From: Tuctoria greenei
Lineage: Eukaryota; Streptophyta; Magnoliopsida; Poales; Poaceae
Direction of reading: 5' to 3'
Assembly (NCBI GenBank): GCA_036927565.1
Contig: JAYESD010000001.1
Span: forward strand, 266,363,560-266,427,559
DNA length: 64,000 nucleotides
This document shows positions 1 through 12,300 of the stretch, piece after piece. The translations under genes were made by a program, and so were the position numbers. The notes beneath the pieces were generated by a model. That model was given only the letters and a program-made list of their open reading frames with translations, was not told the DNA's origin and searched no databases. Position 1 is the stretch's first letter. Each line of letters starts with the position of its first letter.

Positions 1-1103
1 TAGGAGATGTTGGGCTTTCTCCCAATGAGAAGCTCGTACGGGGTCATTTGAAGTAGTCGATGTAGGTAGACCCCATTTGCGGCATGGCACGCCATGTTGA
101 TTGCTTCGGCCCAAAACTTCTATGACGTGCCGTAGTCATCAAGCATTGCTCGTGCAAGAGTGATGAGAGTCTTGTTCTTCCTCTCAACGACACCGTTTTG
201 TTGAGGGGTGTATGTGGCCAAAAACTCATACTTCACGCCTTCACGGTCACACCACTCCCCAATGTTGTAGTTCTTGAATTCGGTGTCGTTGTCACTCCAG
301 ACCTTGATGATGGGAAGTTGAAATTCCCTTTGAGCGCGGTTGGCGAAGGTCTTGAACACTTTCAGAGTTTCACTCTTGTCACCTAGAAATAAAGTCCATG
401 CATAGCGAGAGTAGTCATCAACTATAACAAGACAATAGAGGTTACCGCCAAGGCTTTGATATGTGGACGGTCCGAAGAGGTCTATGTGGAGTAGTTCAAG
501 TGGCTTGGAGGTTGACACCATTGTCTTCATCGGGTGGTGTGAAACAACTTGCTTCCCGGCTTGATAAGCGCTACAAAGCTTGTTCTTCTCAAATGTAACA
601 TCCTTCACGCTGGTCACCATCCCAAGCTTGAATGACTTCTTAAGTTTGCTCATCCCTATGTGCGCTATGCGTCGGTGCCATAGCCAACCCAAGCTTGTCT
701 TAGTGAAAAGACAAGTGGTCAAGCTAGCATTCTTGTTGGAGAAATCTACTAGGTAGAGGTGTCCATGCCGAAATCCTTTGAAGACTAGTTCTTGGCTTGT
801 TTCACTACTCACAACAACATCAATTTTGCTAAATGTGCACGTTAGTCCAAGATCACATAGTTGTGCAATAGAAAGTAAATTAAAACTAAGTGACTTAACG
901 TACAAAACATTGGAAATAGATAAGTCATTTGAAATAGCAATTTTACCTAACCCAATTACCTTTCCCTTAGCGTTATCACCAAAGGTGACTTGTTCATGAT
1001 TGCCGGGGTTTTCTATGGTGGTGAACATACCATCATTGCCGGTCATATGTTGGGTGCACCCGCTATCGAGTACCCAATGCTTTCCTCCGGCTTTGTAGTT
1101 CAC
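1..1103 (-). pseudogene. Protease-integrase part of copia pol, truncated
   Basis: Contains the aspartic protease start (WVLDSGCTQHMTG), the integrase zinc-binding region (HRRIAHIGM ... CSAYQAGKQ, where the usual second CXXC cysteine pair reads CSAY) and the catalytic-core stretch ending in YTPQQNGVVERKN. An in-frame TAG at 120-122 interrupts the frame, after which integrase sequence continues to the window edge. The Cys-to-Tyr change and the nonsense codon suggest this copy is dead. Confidence 0.75.
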
Positions 1104-1117
1104 CTACACACATGAAT

Positions 1118-3243
1118 TCAATTTTTAACTTTAGGCACCCAAGACAACTTAGGTCCTTGTATGTGTGATACAAGTGTCTTTGGGACCCAAAGTTGCTTGG
1201 GGAGCTTCCCCTTCATGCCCTTCATGTCTTTCCCAATGAACCTAGCCTTCACCTTTCCATCTACTTTACTCAAGAGATAATAACGATCATTGAAAGTAGA
1301 TTTATAATTAATGGGCAATTTTGGAGAAGGTCGGTTAGGAAGCAGACACTCCCTTGTGTGGTGACCGGTGACCTCACAATGTTGGCAATAAGAACCAACT
1401 TCCTTGATGAAGCTTGTTCTAAGCTCCGGTGAGGGCACCTTTACTTTGTTAGGCACCGGGAAGGATCCAAGTCCTCTCTTGTTGAAGGCCTTTGCTTGTT
1501 GGAAGAGTATTTCCTTGTGTTTGACTTCCCCTTTTGAAAGTCTAGCCACACTAGTGCGGAGACTCTCAATTTCTTCCAACAAGTCCTTCTCCCTAGCATT
1601 TGCTTTCAAAGGCAAAGACTTGTTCAAGGCATTAGTGACATGAGAAGTAATGGATATCCTATCATTAAGATTTTGTCTTTATATTTTTCAACTCTTGATC
1701 AAGCACGTCATGAGCAAGGTTAAGTGTTTGATGTTCTTGTATTAGCTTGTTGTGCTCTCCCAAGAGTGTTTGGTGTGCTAAGTTGAGCTCATGATTATCT
1801 AACTTGATTTTAGCCTTAGCTTCCTCAATTTGCTTGACATGGGATTTGAGCGTGTCATGCTCTTTAAGTATGCTTTCATACTTGTCAAGCGAATCGAGGT
1901 TAGCACTCTCAAGTCTAGCACGAGTTTCTTCAATAGCTTTAACCTTACTCCTTTCCCTCTTAATGATAGCATGATATTCATTTATCAAAGAAGTTAAATC
2001 ATCGGGGGAAAGCTCATCATAACTAGAGTCGTCACATACCTTGGTGTTACCTTTCGCCATGAGGCACATGGGCGGTGGATGAAGAGGTGAGTCATCATTG
2101 TTGGCAATGGCAAGGCCGGCCAAACTTTCTTCTTCCGCTTCACTCTCTTCATCACTTGTTTCTTCGTCGGTGACCCATTCATTTGCCTCACACATGAATA
2201 CCTTTTGTGGGCCATTTCTCTTCTTTGGGAAGAGTCTTGTCTTCTTGCCCTTGTCATGTTTCCTCTTCCCAAAGGATCTTGGTTTGGGTTTGGCCTCTTC
2301 TTCATCATCTTCACTATCTTCAAGCTTGCGATGCTTGCTCTTGTTGTTCTCTCTTCTTTTGTCCGGTTTTGGACAATCATAGGAGATGTGGCCTTGATCA
2401 CCACAATTGTAGCAAGTCTTGTGATCATCTCTCCTTGTTAGAAACACTTTCATCTTGGGATCAAATGTGTATCCCTTCTTAGTAATCTTGGAGTTCAAGC
2501 GTGAGAACTTTCTCATCATCAATGCAAGCTCATCATCATCATCTTCACTTGATGCTTGCTCTTCTTCACTTGAGCTAGGCTCAACCACCTTCTTCTTCTT
2601 GAGGCTTGTTTTCTTGGTGGAGGCCTTTAGAGCAATTGTTTTTGAAGATGATTGCTCCATCATTCCAAGTACACTCATCTCATGAGCGTGAATTTCTCCA
2701 ATGAGCTCTGAAACTTCAATGTGGTCAAGAGACTCCTTTTGAAGCATGGAGTTGATGATGTTGTACTTTGGCTTGGGAAGGAGCATGAGAATCTTGTGGT
2801 TGATGAGTCCCTTGCCAAGAGAAGCAATGTCAAGAGCATTAATTTCTTCAATAAGTACATTCAAGCGAGAGAACATCTCATTGACATTTTCATGAGGTAG
2901 CATCTTAAATTCATCATATTTTGCTTTAAGCATGTGATATTTAAGTTCCTTGACTCGAGAAGAACCCTCATGAATCTCTATTAAGCAAGCCCAAAATTTC
3001 ACAAGCTTTTTCTTTGCTAGCAATCCTAGCAAACACATCTTGACTAATACATTTATAGATTGCATTCCTAACTTTAGCATCCCATTTAATTTGATCACCA
3101 ACATAGTTGTGTTCTCCAAACCCCGCGTGGGTCGCTTCCCATACTTCGGGAGCAATAGCCTCTAGATAAGCGCGCATGTGTGCTTTCCAATAGGCAAAGT
3201 TCTTGCCTTCGAAGATAGGAACCGAACCCCCAACCTTGGCCAT
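1118..3243 (-). pseudogene. gag of the copia element, broken
   Basis: Encodes the capsid/nucleocapsid polyprotein region. It starts at 3243 (MAKVGGSVPIFEGKNFAYW), shifts frame around 2970-3155, and continues open to 1665. A CCHC zinc knuckle (CYNCGDQGHISYDCP) lies near 2370-2415, followed by acidic and lysine-rich stretches and a long heptad-like region. A further open piece (1118-1627) carries a second Cys/His knuckle (CQHCEVTGHHTREC). The start is the first ATG after the primer site and matches the usual beginning of such gags. The frameshift and stops make an intact product unlikely. Confidence 0.75.
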
Positions 3244-3289
3244 TTTAGCTCTCTAGCAGTGAAGCTAGAATGGTCCTATGAGCAACCTT

Positions 3290-3301
3290 GCTCTGATACC
3301 A
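3290..3301 (-). other. Primer binding site (tRNA-iMet)
   Basis: On the minus strand TGGTATCAGAGC, complementary to the 3' end of plant initiator methionine tRNA, lies two bases from the LTR. It fixes the element's orientation and the inner LTR boundary. Confidence 0.85.
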
Positions 3302-3303
3302 AT

Positions 3304-4714
3304 TGTAAGGATCGAATGCCCAAGAGGGGGGGGGGTGAATTGGGCTTCTTTTCAAAAATCTAAGCAATAAAACTTAGTTCCTAAAAGCCCAATTCCCTAT
3401 GCAAACGATCTATGCATTGAAGTAAATAGCAACTTCGCGGTATATAAAATGCATAAATGTAAGGGAGAGGAAGAGGATGCAAACTCCCGAGGAGACACGA
3501 GGATTTATCCCGTGGTTTGGCAAGATCGTCAAGATCTTCCTACATCTACGTTGTGGCACCCACCAAAGGGTATAGCCACACCCAAGTCAGCGAGACTAGG
3601 GATCTTCACTATTCTTCTCCGTTTGCCAACCTTGGCAAGGTGGAGCTCAAGCCTTGTACAACTTCGATCCTTCGGGCTTCCACAATCCTCTTGGCAAGAT
3701 CCGGAAGTCTCTCTCAGTTACAAACATCAAGGGACACTCCCTTAATGCTCTCACTACCCTAGAGATTCCACTCACCAAGAATGGAGGCACGCAAACTCTT
3801 TCTCTAGCTAGTTCTAGCCTATCTCTTGGTGTGTAAGTGATCTAAATGATGTAGAAGTGATGGATCTTTGTCTTGAATGCTTGTGGATGTGTAGATTATG
3901 TCTGGTGATCAAGACTTGTCGATTTGACAGGTTGAAAGGGTATAAATAGCCAGCCTCCACGAAATAGCCGTTGGAAAAGTAGGCTGACAGAACTTTTCTG
4001 CGAACACCGGATGATCCGATGTCTCCCCTTCAGTTGTCATTGGTCAAGTTCACTTTAGCTGATGTCACTGTGTCAGATATGACCGTTTTTAGACTGATGT
4101 TACACTTGTCTTCTCATCGGATGATCCGGTGGCTCTTCGTCCAAGATTGGCTCAAACTTGATGCTTATTGGAGTGATTGACCGATGTGCATATTGCTGTA
4201 CATCGGATGATCCGGTGCTACACTTGGTCTAAGGATATTGCATACTGTACTGATGGACCGATGTAGCTAATCCCTTAACATCGAATGATCCGGTGAGTGC
4301 TTTGTTCTGAGGTCTTCTTCTTCAGCTGAACCAACTCGACCGATGTGTTGTTCTCTATAAACATCGGTTGATCCGGTGAGTTGATTTTGTTTGCTTCGAG
4401 TTGTTTCTAAGTGATTCTTTTGAACTTTGCTCGATTGACCTCTTAGACATTTGTTGGAAATGTACTTCTGATGGTTGTCAAGCATTAAGTGTCATCAATT
4501 GTGGTTGAATGACTTTGACATAAGAGCTTTTACTTCTTATCTTCATATCATTGATTTGATCTCATAAAGTGATTGTATATGGGTCTCCAATGATTAGTAG
4601 TTGATATTGATATTCATATAAATTTTGTTTGTTTGAGTGATATGGGAGACCTTGCATCCACAAATTCGTTAGTAAAATCCAATGGTTGTCATTAATCACC
4701 GAAACCATACCTCA
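3304..4714 (-). repeat. 5' LTR of the copia element
   Basis: The LTR begins (plus view) TGTAAGG directly after the primer site and ends near CCTCA at 4714, giving TG...CA ends in element orientation. It holds about five imperfect copies of a block ending in GATGATCCGGTG (near 4010, 4120, 4200, 4280 and 4362); the last four recur about every 80 bases, usually preceded by GACCGATGT. No gene is seen in it. Confidence 0.7.
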
Positions 4715-5481
4715 TGGGGGCCTAGATGCTTTCAATGTCGTGAAGAGGGAAGAAGAGATTACTCAGATGCTAACTCTGGGTGACAAGAGTCTCGAGGAGC
4801 GCAGCAAGAAATTGGATGAGCGCTGCAAGAAAGATGATAGAAGGCCTGGTGGCGAGGACAGGAACTCCACAGGAGGGAAATTGATGTTGCTGCCAGGGGA
4901 GAAGAAGGTGCGGGGCCGAGAGAAGGACCTGGTTAACCGCCGGAACGAGATCCACCTCCGAGAGGAAGATCTCAGTAAACTCGAAAGGCAGGTTGCTGAA
5001 AAGATTCAGCAAAACGCCAAAGAGGTGGAGCGTCTTGCTCGGGAGAACTCGGAGCTTGCGGCGGCCAGAAGATCCTTGGAGGAGATGCGAAGCGGCAGGG
5101 TTGCAGAGTCCCAACAAGTTTGGGACTTCCTGGGCAAAGCCAATGACAAGCTGACGCCAATGGGTTTTAGTCATGTGCGTCCGGATGATCCGGAACCGGG
5201 AGCTGCACCAGGCGTTGCAGGCGCTGAGTTCGGCATGCAACAAGCTCTCCAAGATGGGCGATGTCATTGCGGACCAGCTGAAAACCGCGGGACAATCCCT
5301 GGCCAAGAGCGTTGCAGAATTTATTCTATCGTGCTACACAAGCCGAGACCCCCGATTCCCCATGGACCCGGTGCTCCAAGGCCCCATCGACGGAGAGGGA
5401 GAAGCTGCCCAGGCCAGCGTTTCTGAGTTGCCCAAAAGGTCGCCTCATTATTCCATAGGGTTTAGGACCATATCCTTGTAG
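4715..5481 (+). pseudogene. C-terminal part of Tat antisense accessory ORF (coiled coil)
   Basis: The plus-strand reading frame is opposite to its host element. Roughly the first 150 residues are an arginine/glutamate-rich coiled coil (ERSKKLDERCKK, VRGREKDLVNRRNEI, LERQVAEKIQQNAKEVERL). After a frameshift near 5170-5190 it continues in a second frame with AGQSLAKSVAEFILSCY and PRFPMDPVLQGP to a stop at 5479-5481. This layout resembles the C-terminus of grass 'putative gypsy type transposon' proteins (Transposase_28 type). The N-terminal half is missing because a copia LTR interrupts the ORF at 4714. An AT-rich, T-run-containing stretch with AATGAA follows at 5530-5570 and may be its 3' end. 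Confidence 0.6.
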
Positions 5482-6268
5482 CTCCCGCTTGTATCCTCTC
5501 TTCTTTTTCTCCAATTTTGTAATCTCTTGTCTCCGGATGAATGAAATCCAAGTTTTTTTTTATGAATTTCATTTTTTGTCTTCAACACGTTTGTCCCACT
5601 TGGCCCCTGGTAGATGTACGCAATTTGATTGTGAACATGTACCAAGAGGATGTAACAGTTGTTGAAGACTCGCGTGCTTCAGACTTGTAGAGCGTAGGTC
5701 CGAAGTCTTCAGTAGTGAAGGCTCCCTGAGGTTGTCGGAGCTTAAGGGCTCCGACTTTTACCATCATTGGAGCTTGGTAGCTCCAGCAGTGGTCTTCATC
5801 AACGCGTAGAGCGTCGACAGTTAGTTCTCTGGAGTCTTCCCACCATCTTTTGTTCACTTTGACGGCTAGCCCCCTGGCTTTATCAGAGCTAAGTAGCTCC
5901 AGTGATACTTGCTATCAATGTTTGAAACATCGATTACAAGCCATCTAGGGGATGTCAGAGCTTTAATAGCTCCGGCTTAATTCACCATCATCATGAGATC
6001 TTTATTCTTCCTGCGCACTAAAGTCAAGAAAAATAGTAAAATTCGTTTCCTATCTATAACTCAGTTGCGACTTACTATTCTCGTAAGAAATTTGTGGGTT
6101 GAGCGCAATTCTTCATACAATCAAGTGCACTGAGTTGTTTTCTCCAGGACCAATTGTTTATAGGACCCGCCTTTCTTCGGCCTGCCGGAGTGTAGGTAGA
6201 GTGGCGTACTTATGGTGCAGGACTAGGCTAAGTCGATAGCACACTCCGGACCTAGATTGGCTAGCGGC
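4715..6268 (-). mobile_element. 3' internal part of the minus-strand Tat-lineage Ty3/gypsy element
   Basis: This stretch and 29108-36419 are two halves of one element: the GCGGC at 6264-6268 and at 29103-29107 is the target-site duplication of the element inserted between them. It contains the end of an antisense accessory ORF (4715-5481) and then about 790 bases of non-coding sequence. The non-coding part has short imperfect palindromes built on CGGAGC/GCTCCG (for example 5737-5755, 5768-5785 and 5970). The far end and 3' LTR lie left of the window, beyond the copia insertion. Confidence 0.75.
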
Positions 6269-6558
6269 TGTCAGTACCCAGCAGACCAGGTACCCCCGCG
6301 CACAATGAGAAAACGGCTAAGGACTCGGCCCCTACTTGGAGGCCGGATCCCAATCTGCCACGTCGTGGAGGGAAAGACCGGATGCTACCTCCCCGCCGAG
6401 GCGGGCTCTGGGGCTGCCATGTGGCCGGCAGGACCGGACCCTCGCCTCCCCGCCGAGGCGGGATTCGGGGCTGCTATGTAGCCATTGGAACCCCCAGGAC
6501 CAGGCGCGTCTCCCCGCAGGGAAGGGCTCCGGAATCGCCACGTGGCCCGCATGGCTGA
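6269..6558 (+). repeat. Left LTR of outer Tat element, first fragment
   Basis: Begins TGTCAGTACCCAGCAG, matching the starts of the other three LTRs of this family at 18790, 26424 and 28069. It contains two copies of the 50-60-bp GC-rich module, one with GCTGCCATGTGGCC in place of the G-box CACGTG. It stops at 6558 where the Tekay element entered. Confidence 0.85.
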
Positions 6559-9393
6559 TGTGACGCTCGGTTCCGAAAACTAAACCAAGCTAACGCATAT
6601 GTGTGCCCAGGATGTTCAACACACATACACGAGTGCAATCACAAAAGAGTATACAGAAAATTAACACGGAACAAGATTAATTATCCAAATTTTATTACAC
6701 AAACCATATTGTCCTCGAATACAAGCTCTAATGAACATTAATGATAAGTTTGAACTAATGCAGCGGAAATAAACTAATAAGCAATTAAGCATAAGGGATA
6801 GCGCAGCTCCATGCAACACCACAGGCAAAGCTGACGGTAGACACGGCCTAGAACTCCGCATTATCGCCATTAAACTCACAACCTGACCTGCAACTGTTGG
6901 AGGGGATTGCAAGAGTGAGTACATGTCGTACTCAGCAAGTGTGGAAAGTATGACATGTGGCTGATTCAAATGACGACAATAATAATGGCTAAGTGCTGAA
7001 AAGTACAGTAAAACCATTTGGAAAGCAATATATTATATGTATGTGAAGTAATCCCATCATAATCATAAGGAATACCATAATACCAAACTGAATTTACTAC
7101 CATCATCCATGATTCCAGATTTCACCACCGTCAATAACCATATTCAATACCAGGAATTAATCCATAACCATCCATAACCATTACCAAACCATAACCATCC
7201 CAAATTCCAATTTCCCTCTAATCATGGAAGTTGTCCAGGTGCTCATAACCGGGAGCATGACTATCATGATAGTTTTAATTAACTCTGCAGAGTTTGTACC
7301 ACTTTACCCACGTGTTCGTAATTTCATCATCTTTCGGCAACTAAGAATCTCCCTTATGCCCATGACCCGTCGGTCACATTACACACTTCCGTTGGTGTGT
7401 GGCCAAGAGCTCACAAAATAGCCTTTACAAAGAGATTACTAGCCTATTTAGACCCCACTGAGGTTTCACCGGTGGCGATGCCTCCAACTGAGCACATCTT
7501 CAACCAAGGGCCCCCTCTTGAGCCATTCGGATCCCAGGGTAGTCCCATCAATCATCAACAAACCCAATCCGACTACCCCTTCCCCGAGCATCCACAATGG
7601 TCCAAACAGCACTAGCAAAGCCCTAATTAATCAGCTACGCCGCACCCATACTTGGCCTCGTGGTGGCACTGTAGTCCTGGCTTATTCTCGCATGAACCGG
7701 TCCTTAGATCTAAAGCAAGCAAACCACCATAACATCCAACCCATCCACATACCAGGCTTGCTTAGATCACCCATCATATTGACCAGTTCACATTAACCAG
7801 AATATCATTGATGCATAATTAAATGCGTAGTGTTATTTGTCATCCCAATTAATTAAGCGAAGCAAAAAGGTAAAAATCCCATCCTGACTCTCTACCATAT
7901 ATTCCAGGTGACAAGGGTGGTTAAACAAATCTAGTAAACTTCCTACCATAGGATTCCCATCAAATTGACACAAGCATGCAATTTTGCAAACAAAACATTT
8001 ATTTTAAAAACAGGATCAATATGCTTCAAGGACACTTGCCTTGCTCCGGTGGATAGGGTTGCTCAAGTGCTTCGAAGTCTTGGTTCTGGAAATCCTCGTA
8101 CACGATCTCTTGAGCACTTCCCTCTACTCGTGATCACACATACAAGAATATACATACAAATCAACATGATGCACACACATTAATCAACATGCGATGATAT
8201 GCATGCATGTAAAGTACAATAATTGATTAACTACGGTTGTTTATTAATTAGATGCAACTAGTTCATACATGTTCATATGAGTTTACGGGGGTTTTAGAGT
8301 GGATTAATGCTGCTGAAAATAAAAAGACGATGCAACTAAAATCAATTTACGGCGTTTAGATCTAATACGTCGCTAAAATTCGCATCGGAACAATGAATCC
8401 TACCGTAGATCTGACGGCTTGACGATCGTGGGATGAAGGTGACGCGTAGATGAAGTAGATGGCGCAGCAGTCCTTCAGCGGCACGACGACGACGATCTCC
8501 GGCACACGGTGGCACCCTCCTCTTTTTCTTCCTCTTCCTCCCCTTTTTTTCCTTCCTTTTCTTCCCCTGGCGGCTAGGGCTATTTTTGATCTAGGCGGCG
8601 GCGTTTTCTGGAGTCGAGGGAAAACACGAGTCCCTACGGCTTTTATAGCCGGCGACTAGGGCGAGCGGCGCCGCGGTCAGCGCATGACCGACTCGGTCGG
8701 GGCGGGACGCGCGGTGCGGGGCCCAGGCGGGCGCGCGGCGCAACGCGGGAGCGGGGCGCGCTGGGTCGGCGCGTGCGGTACGGTAGGCGGCGCGGGGTGG
8801 GTGTGCTCGTGCGGGGTAGGGCCCGGGGGACTCGTGCGTGCGCGGGACGCGCGATCGGTTCGGCGCGGCTCGGTCGGGTGGGGCCCGACGCGCGGGGTTG
8901 CGTGGGAGTGCGGGGCTGTGGTCGGGGCGCGTGAGCGCGAGCGTCGGGGTGGGGCCCAGGTGGCGGGGCCAGCGCAGGCGGTGTGGCAGGTGCGCTGAGG
9001 CGCGTGGCGGCGGGGGCCAGCTGGCTGGGCCGACTCGGCCGCCTCGCCAGCGGTTGGGTTTTTTTCTTTTTTTGTTTTCTTTCTTTTTTATATAATGTTA
9101 TTATATATTTTATTATTTATATCTTATTTATTTTATTTATCTTATTCATTTTATTTATTTATTATTTTATATATATATTATTATATAATTTATTTATATA
9201 TATTTCTTTTATATATATATTATTATTATTTTATATTTATTCCCTAATACAAGTTTTAGGCTATAATTATTATTTTCTCTTTCTTCTTTTTGCTACACCA
9301 TATATGTATGTTTTATCATTTTTCTTTTATTCTAGTAATATTTAATGCATGAACATGTATGCGATGCATGATGCGAAAATTGAGGGTGTTACA
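6559..9393 (-). repeat. 3' LTR of the Tekay element
   Basis: TGTGACGC...GGTGTTACA in the plus view. The middle (about 8690-9060) is extremely GC-rich and is followed by a T-rich, AT-repeat tract (9060-9240). The many open frames in the GC-rich part are compositional and not genes. Confidence 0.9.
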
Positions 9394-12300
9394 AACCTAC
9401 CCCCCTTAAAGTGAATCTCGCCCTCGAGATTCGATAGCGTGGAGAAAAGATGAGGGAATTCTGCCTTCAGGTCTTCTTCACGTTCCCATGTAGCTTCGGC
9501 TTCCGTATGGTGTTTCCATTGCACTTTGCACCAACGGATCCTCTTATTTCTCGTGACTCTTTCTTTCACGTCCAAGATCCTGATAGGTTGCTCGACATAG
9601 GACAAATCCTCTTGAAGTTCTAACTCGTCCATCAGCACTTGTTCTTCCGGTACCCTGAGACACTTCTTGAGTTGAGAGACGTGAAATACGTCGTGTACAT
9701 CGGAAAGATACGTCGGCAGCTCAAGTCGATATGCCACTTCTCCTCGTTTGTCCAAAATCTTGAACGGTCCGATGTAACATGGTGTCAGTTTTCCTTTGAC
9801 GTTAAACCGTCGCTGACCTCTGATAGGTGACACTTTGAGGTATACAAAATCTCCAACTTCAAATGTCAAACTCCTTTGCCTGTTATCAGCATAACCTTTC
9901 TGTCGAGACTGGGCAGCCTTTAAGTTTTCCCGTATTATTTGGACTTGCCTTTCAACATCTTGTAACACATCGGGACCAAACAATTGATTCTCTCCGGTTT
10001 CATTCCAAAACAAGGGAGTCCTACACTTCCTTCCATACAATGCTTCGTAGGGTGACATTTTCAGACTTGCTTGGTAGCTATTGTTGTACGAGAATTCAGC
10101 GTACGGCAAACTTTTATCCCAACTTTTCCCATGCTTTAAAGCACAAGCTCTTAACATGTCTTCCAAAATTTGGTTGGTCCTCTCGGTTTGTCCATCTGTT
10201 TGAGGATGATATGCTGAACTAAAATTCAACCTCGTTCCCAAAGCTTCATGCAATTTTTGCCAAAATCTGGAGGTAAATTGAGAACCTCTATTCGAGACTA
10301 TCTTCTTCGGTACTCCGTGTCGACACACAATATGCTCCATGTATATTTCGGCCAATCGTGCAGCTGTATACTTGGTCTTCATAGGGACAAAATGAGCTGA
10401 TTTGGTTAAGCGATCCACAATGACCCATATTGAATCATAGCCAGACTGAGTACATGGTAACCCAACTATGAAGTCCATTCCAATTTCTTCCCACTTCCAT
10501 TCCAGAATCTTCAGCGGTTTCAATAATCCGGCTGGCCTTTGATGTTCTGCCTTCACTCGTTGGCACACATGACACAATGCCACATATTCAGCTATGTCTT
10601 TTTTCATGCTATCCCACCAATAGCAAGCCTTCAAGTCCTTGTACATCTTCGTACATCCGGGGTGAATTGAGTAAGGCGAGTCATGTGCCTCATTTAATAT
10701 TGTCTCCCGAATATGTTTTACATTAGGCACAACGATCCTCTTTTCGAGCCATAAGGTACCATGTTCATCTTCATCAAATCTGAATTCTCTCCCTTCTTCG
10801 GTCCTTTCCTTGATTTCCTTGATCTCTTCATCTGCGGTTTGGGCCTCTCGAATTTCTTGCTCCAAGGTTGGGTTTAACTCCATCATCTCCGTCTCATTTA
10901 CAAACCCGAGGTTCAACCGTTCAAACTTCTTACATAACTCGAATGGTAACTCTCGAACCGTGAGTTGATGACTTACTCCTTTTCTACTCAAAGCATCAGC
11001 CACTACATTGGCTTTTCCCGGATGATAGTTGATCCCCAAATCATAATCTTTGATGAGCTCCAACCATCTTCGTTGCCTCAAGTTCAGATCCGTTTGTGTG
11101 AAAATATACTTCAAACTCTTATGATCCGTGTAAATTTCACACCTATGTCCAAGAATATAGTGTCTCCAAATCTTCAATGCATGTACCACGGCTGCAAGTT
11201 CTAAATCATGTGTTGGGTAACTCTGCTCATGTTTCTTCAATTGTCTTGACGCATAGGCGACCACTTGACCTTCTTGCATCAATACACACCCAAGTCCTTG
11301 TCTTGATGCATCACAATAGATGTCGAAACTCTTGCTTACATCCGGCAATACCAAAACTGGGGATGTTGTCAACCTCTTCTTCAACTCCTCAAAACTATTC
11401 TGACAAGCTTCAGTCCATTGGAACGCCTTTCCCTTCATTAGCAACGCCGTCATAGGCTTGGCTATCTTGGAAAAATCCTTGATAAACCGACGGTAATATC
11501 CAGCCATCCCAAGAAAACTCCTTATTTCCTTGACATTCTGTGAAGGCTCCCACTTCAACACATATCTCACTTTTCCGGGGTCAACCGATACTCCTCCTCC
11601 TGAGATTATATGACCCAAGAATGGCACCTCTTTCAACCAAAACTGACACTTGTTGAACTTGGCATACAATCGATGCTCCCTCAATTTCTGCAACGTAAGC
11701 CTCAAGTGTTCCTCATGTTCCTTCTCATCCTTCGAGTAGATCATAATGTCATCAATAAACACCACAACGAACTTGTCCAAGTACTCCATGAAGACTTTAT
11801 TCATGAGGTACATAAAGTAGGCAGGCACATTTGTCAATCCAAAAGACATCACGGTGTACTCATAAGATCCATATCGTGTCCTAAAAGCTGTCTTGGGTAT
11901 GTCCGATGGTCTAATCTTCATTTGAAAATATCCCGACCTCAAATCAATCTTGGAAAACACACAGGCGCCTTTCATCTGATCAAACAAATCCTCTATACGG
12001 GGCAAGGTGTACTTGTTCTTGATGGTCACCTCGTTGAGAGCTTGGTAATCCACACACATCCTTTGGGTTCCATCCTTCTTATCTACGAAGAGCACTGGGG
12101 CTCCCCACGGGGATGAGCTTGGGCGTATGAAACCCTTCTCTAGCTGCTCTTGAATTTGCTTCTTGAGCTCTACTAATTCCTTAGGAGGCATCCTATACGG
12201 CCTCTTAGCTATAGGTGCAGTTTCGGGTATCAACTCAATGGCGAATTCTATGTCACGGTCAGGTGGCATACCTGGCAACTCATCTGGAAACACATCCAGG

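Larger units (their letters stand above)
1..4714 (-). mobile_element. Ty1/copia retrotransposon, 5' part (SIRE/Maximus-like), runs off the window
   Basis: Minus-strand element read from its 5' LTR (about 3304-4714) through primer site, gag and protease to integrase. The window starts inside integrase, so reverse transcriptase, RNase H and the 3' LTR lie to the left. The long LTR, tRNA-iMet primer site and extended gag with coiled-coil stretches fit the SIRE/Maximus group; that assignment is by resemblance only. It is inserted in the antisense accessory ORF of the older Tat element that resumes at 4715. The outer LTR edge may be off by a few bases because the second target-site duplication is outside the window. 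Confidence 0.85.

Noticed and set aside
4686..4714. ATG at 4686 as a real start of the coiled-coil protein
   Set aside because: It lies inside the copia LTR; the genuine N-terminal part is beyond the left edge.
8684..9095. Several long plus-strand open frames in a GC-rich block (also at 16380-16964)
   Set aside because: Repetitive G/A/R-rich translations inside the Tekay LTR, present in both LTRs; open because of base composition.
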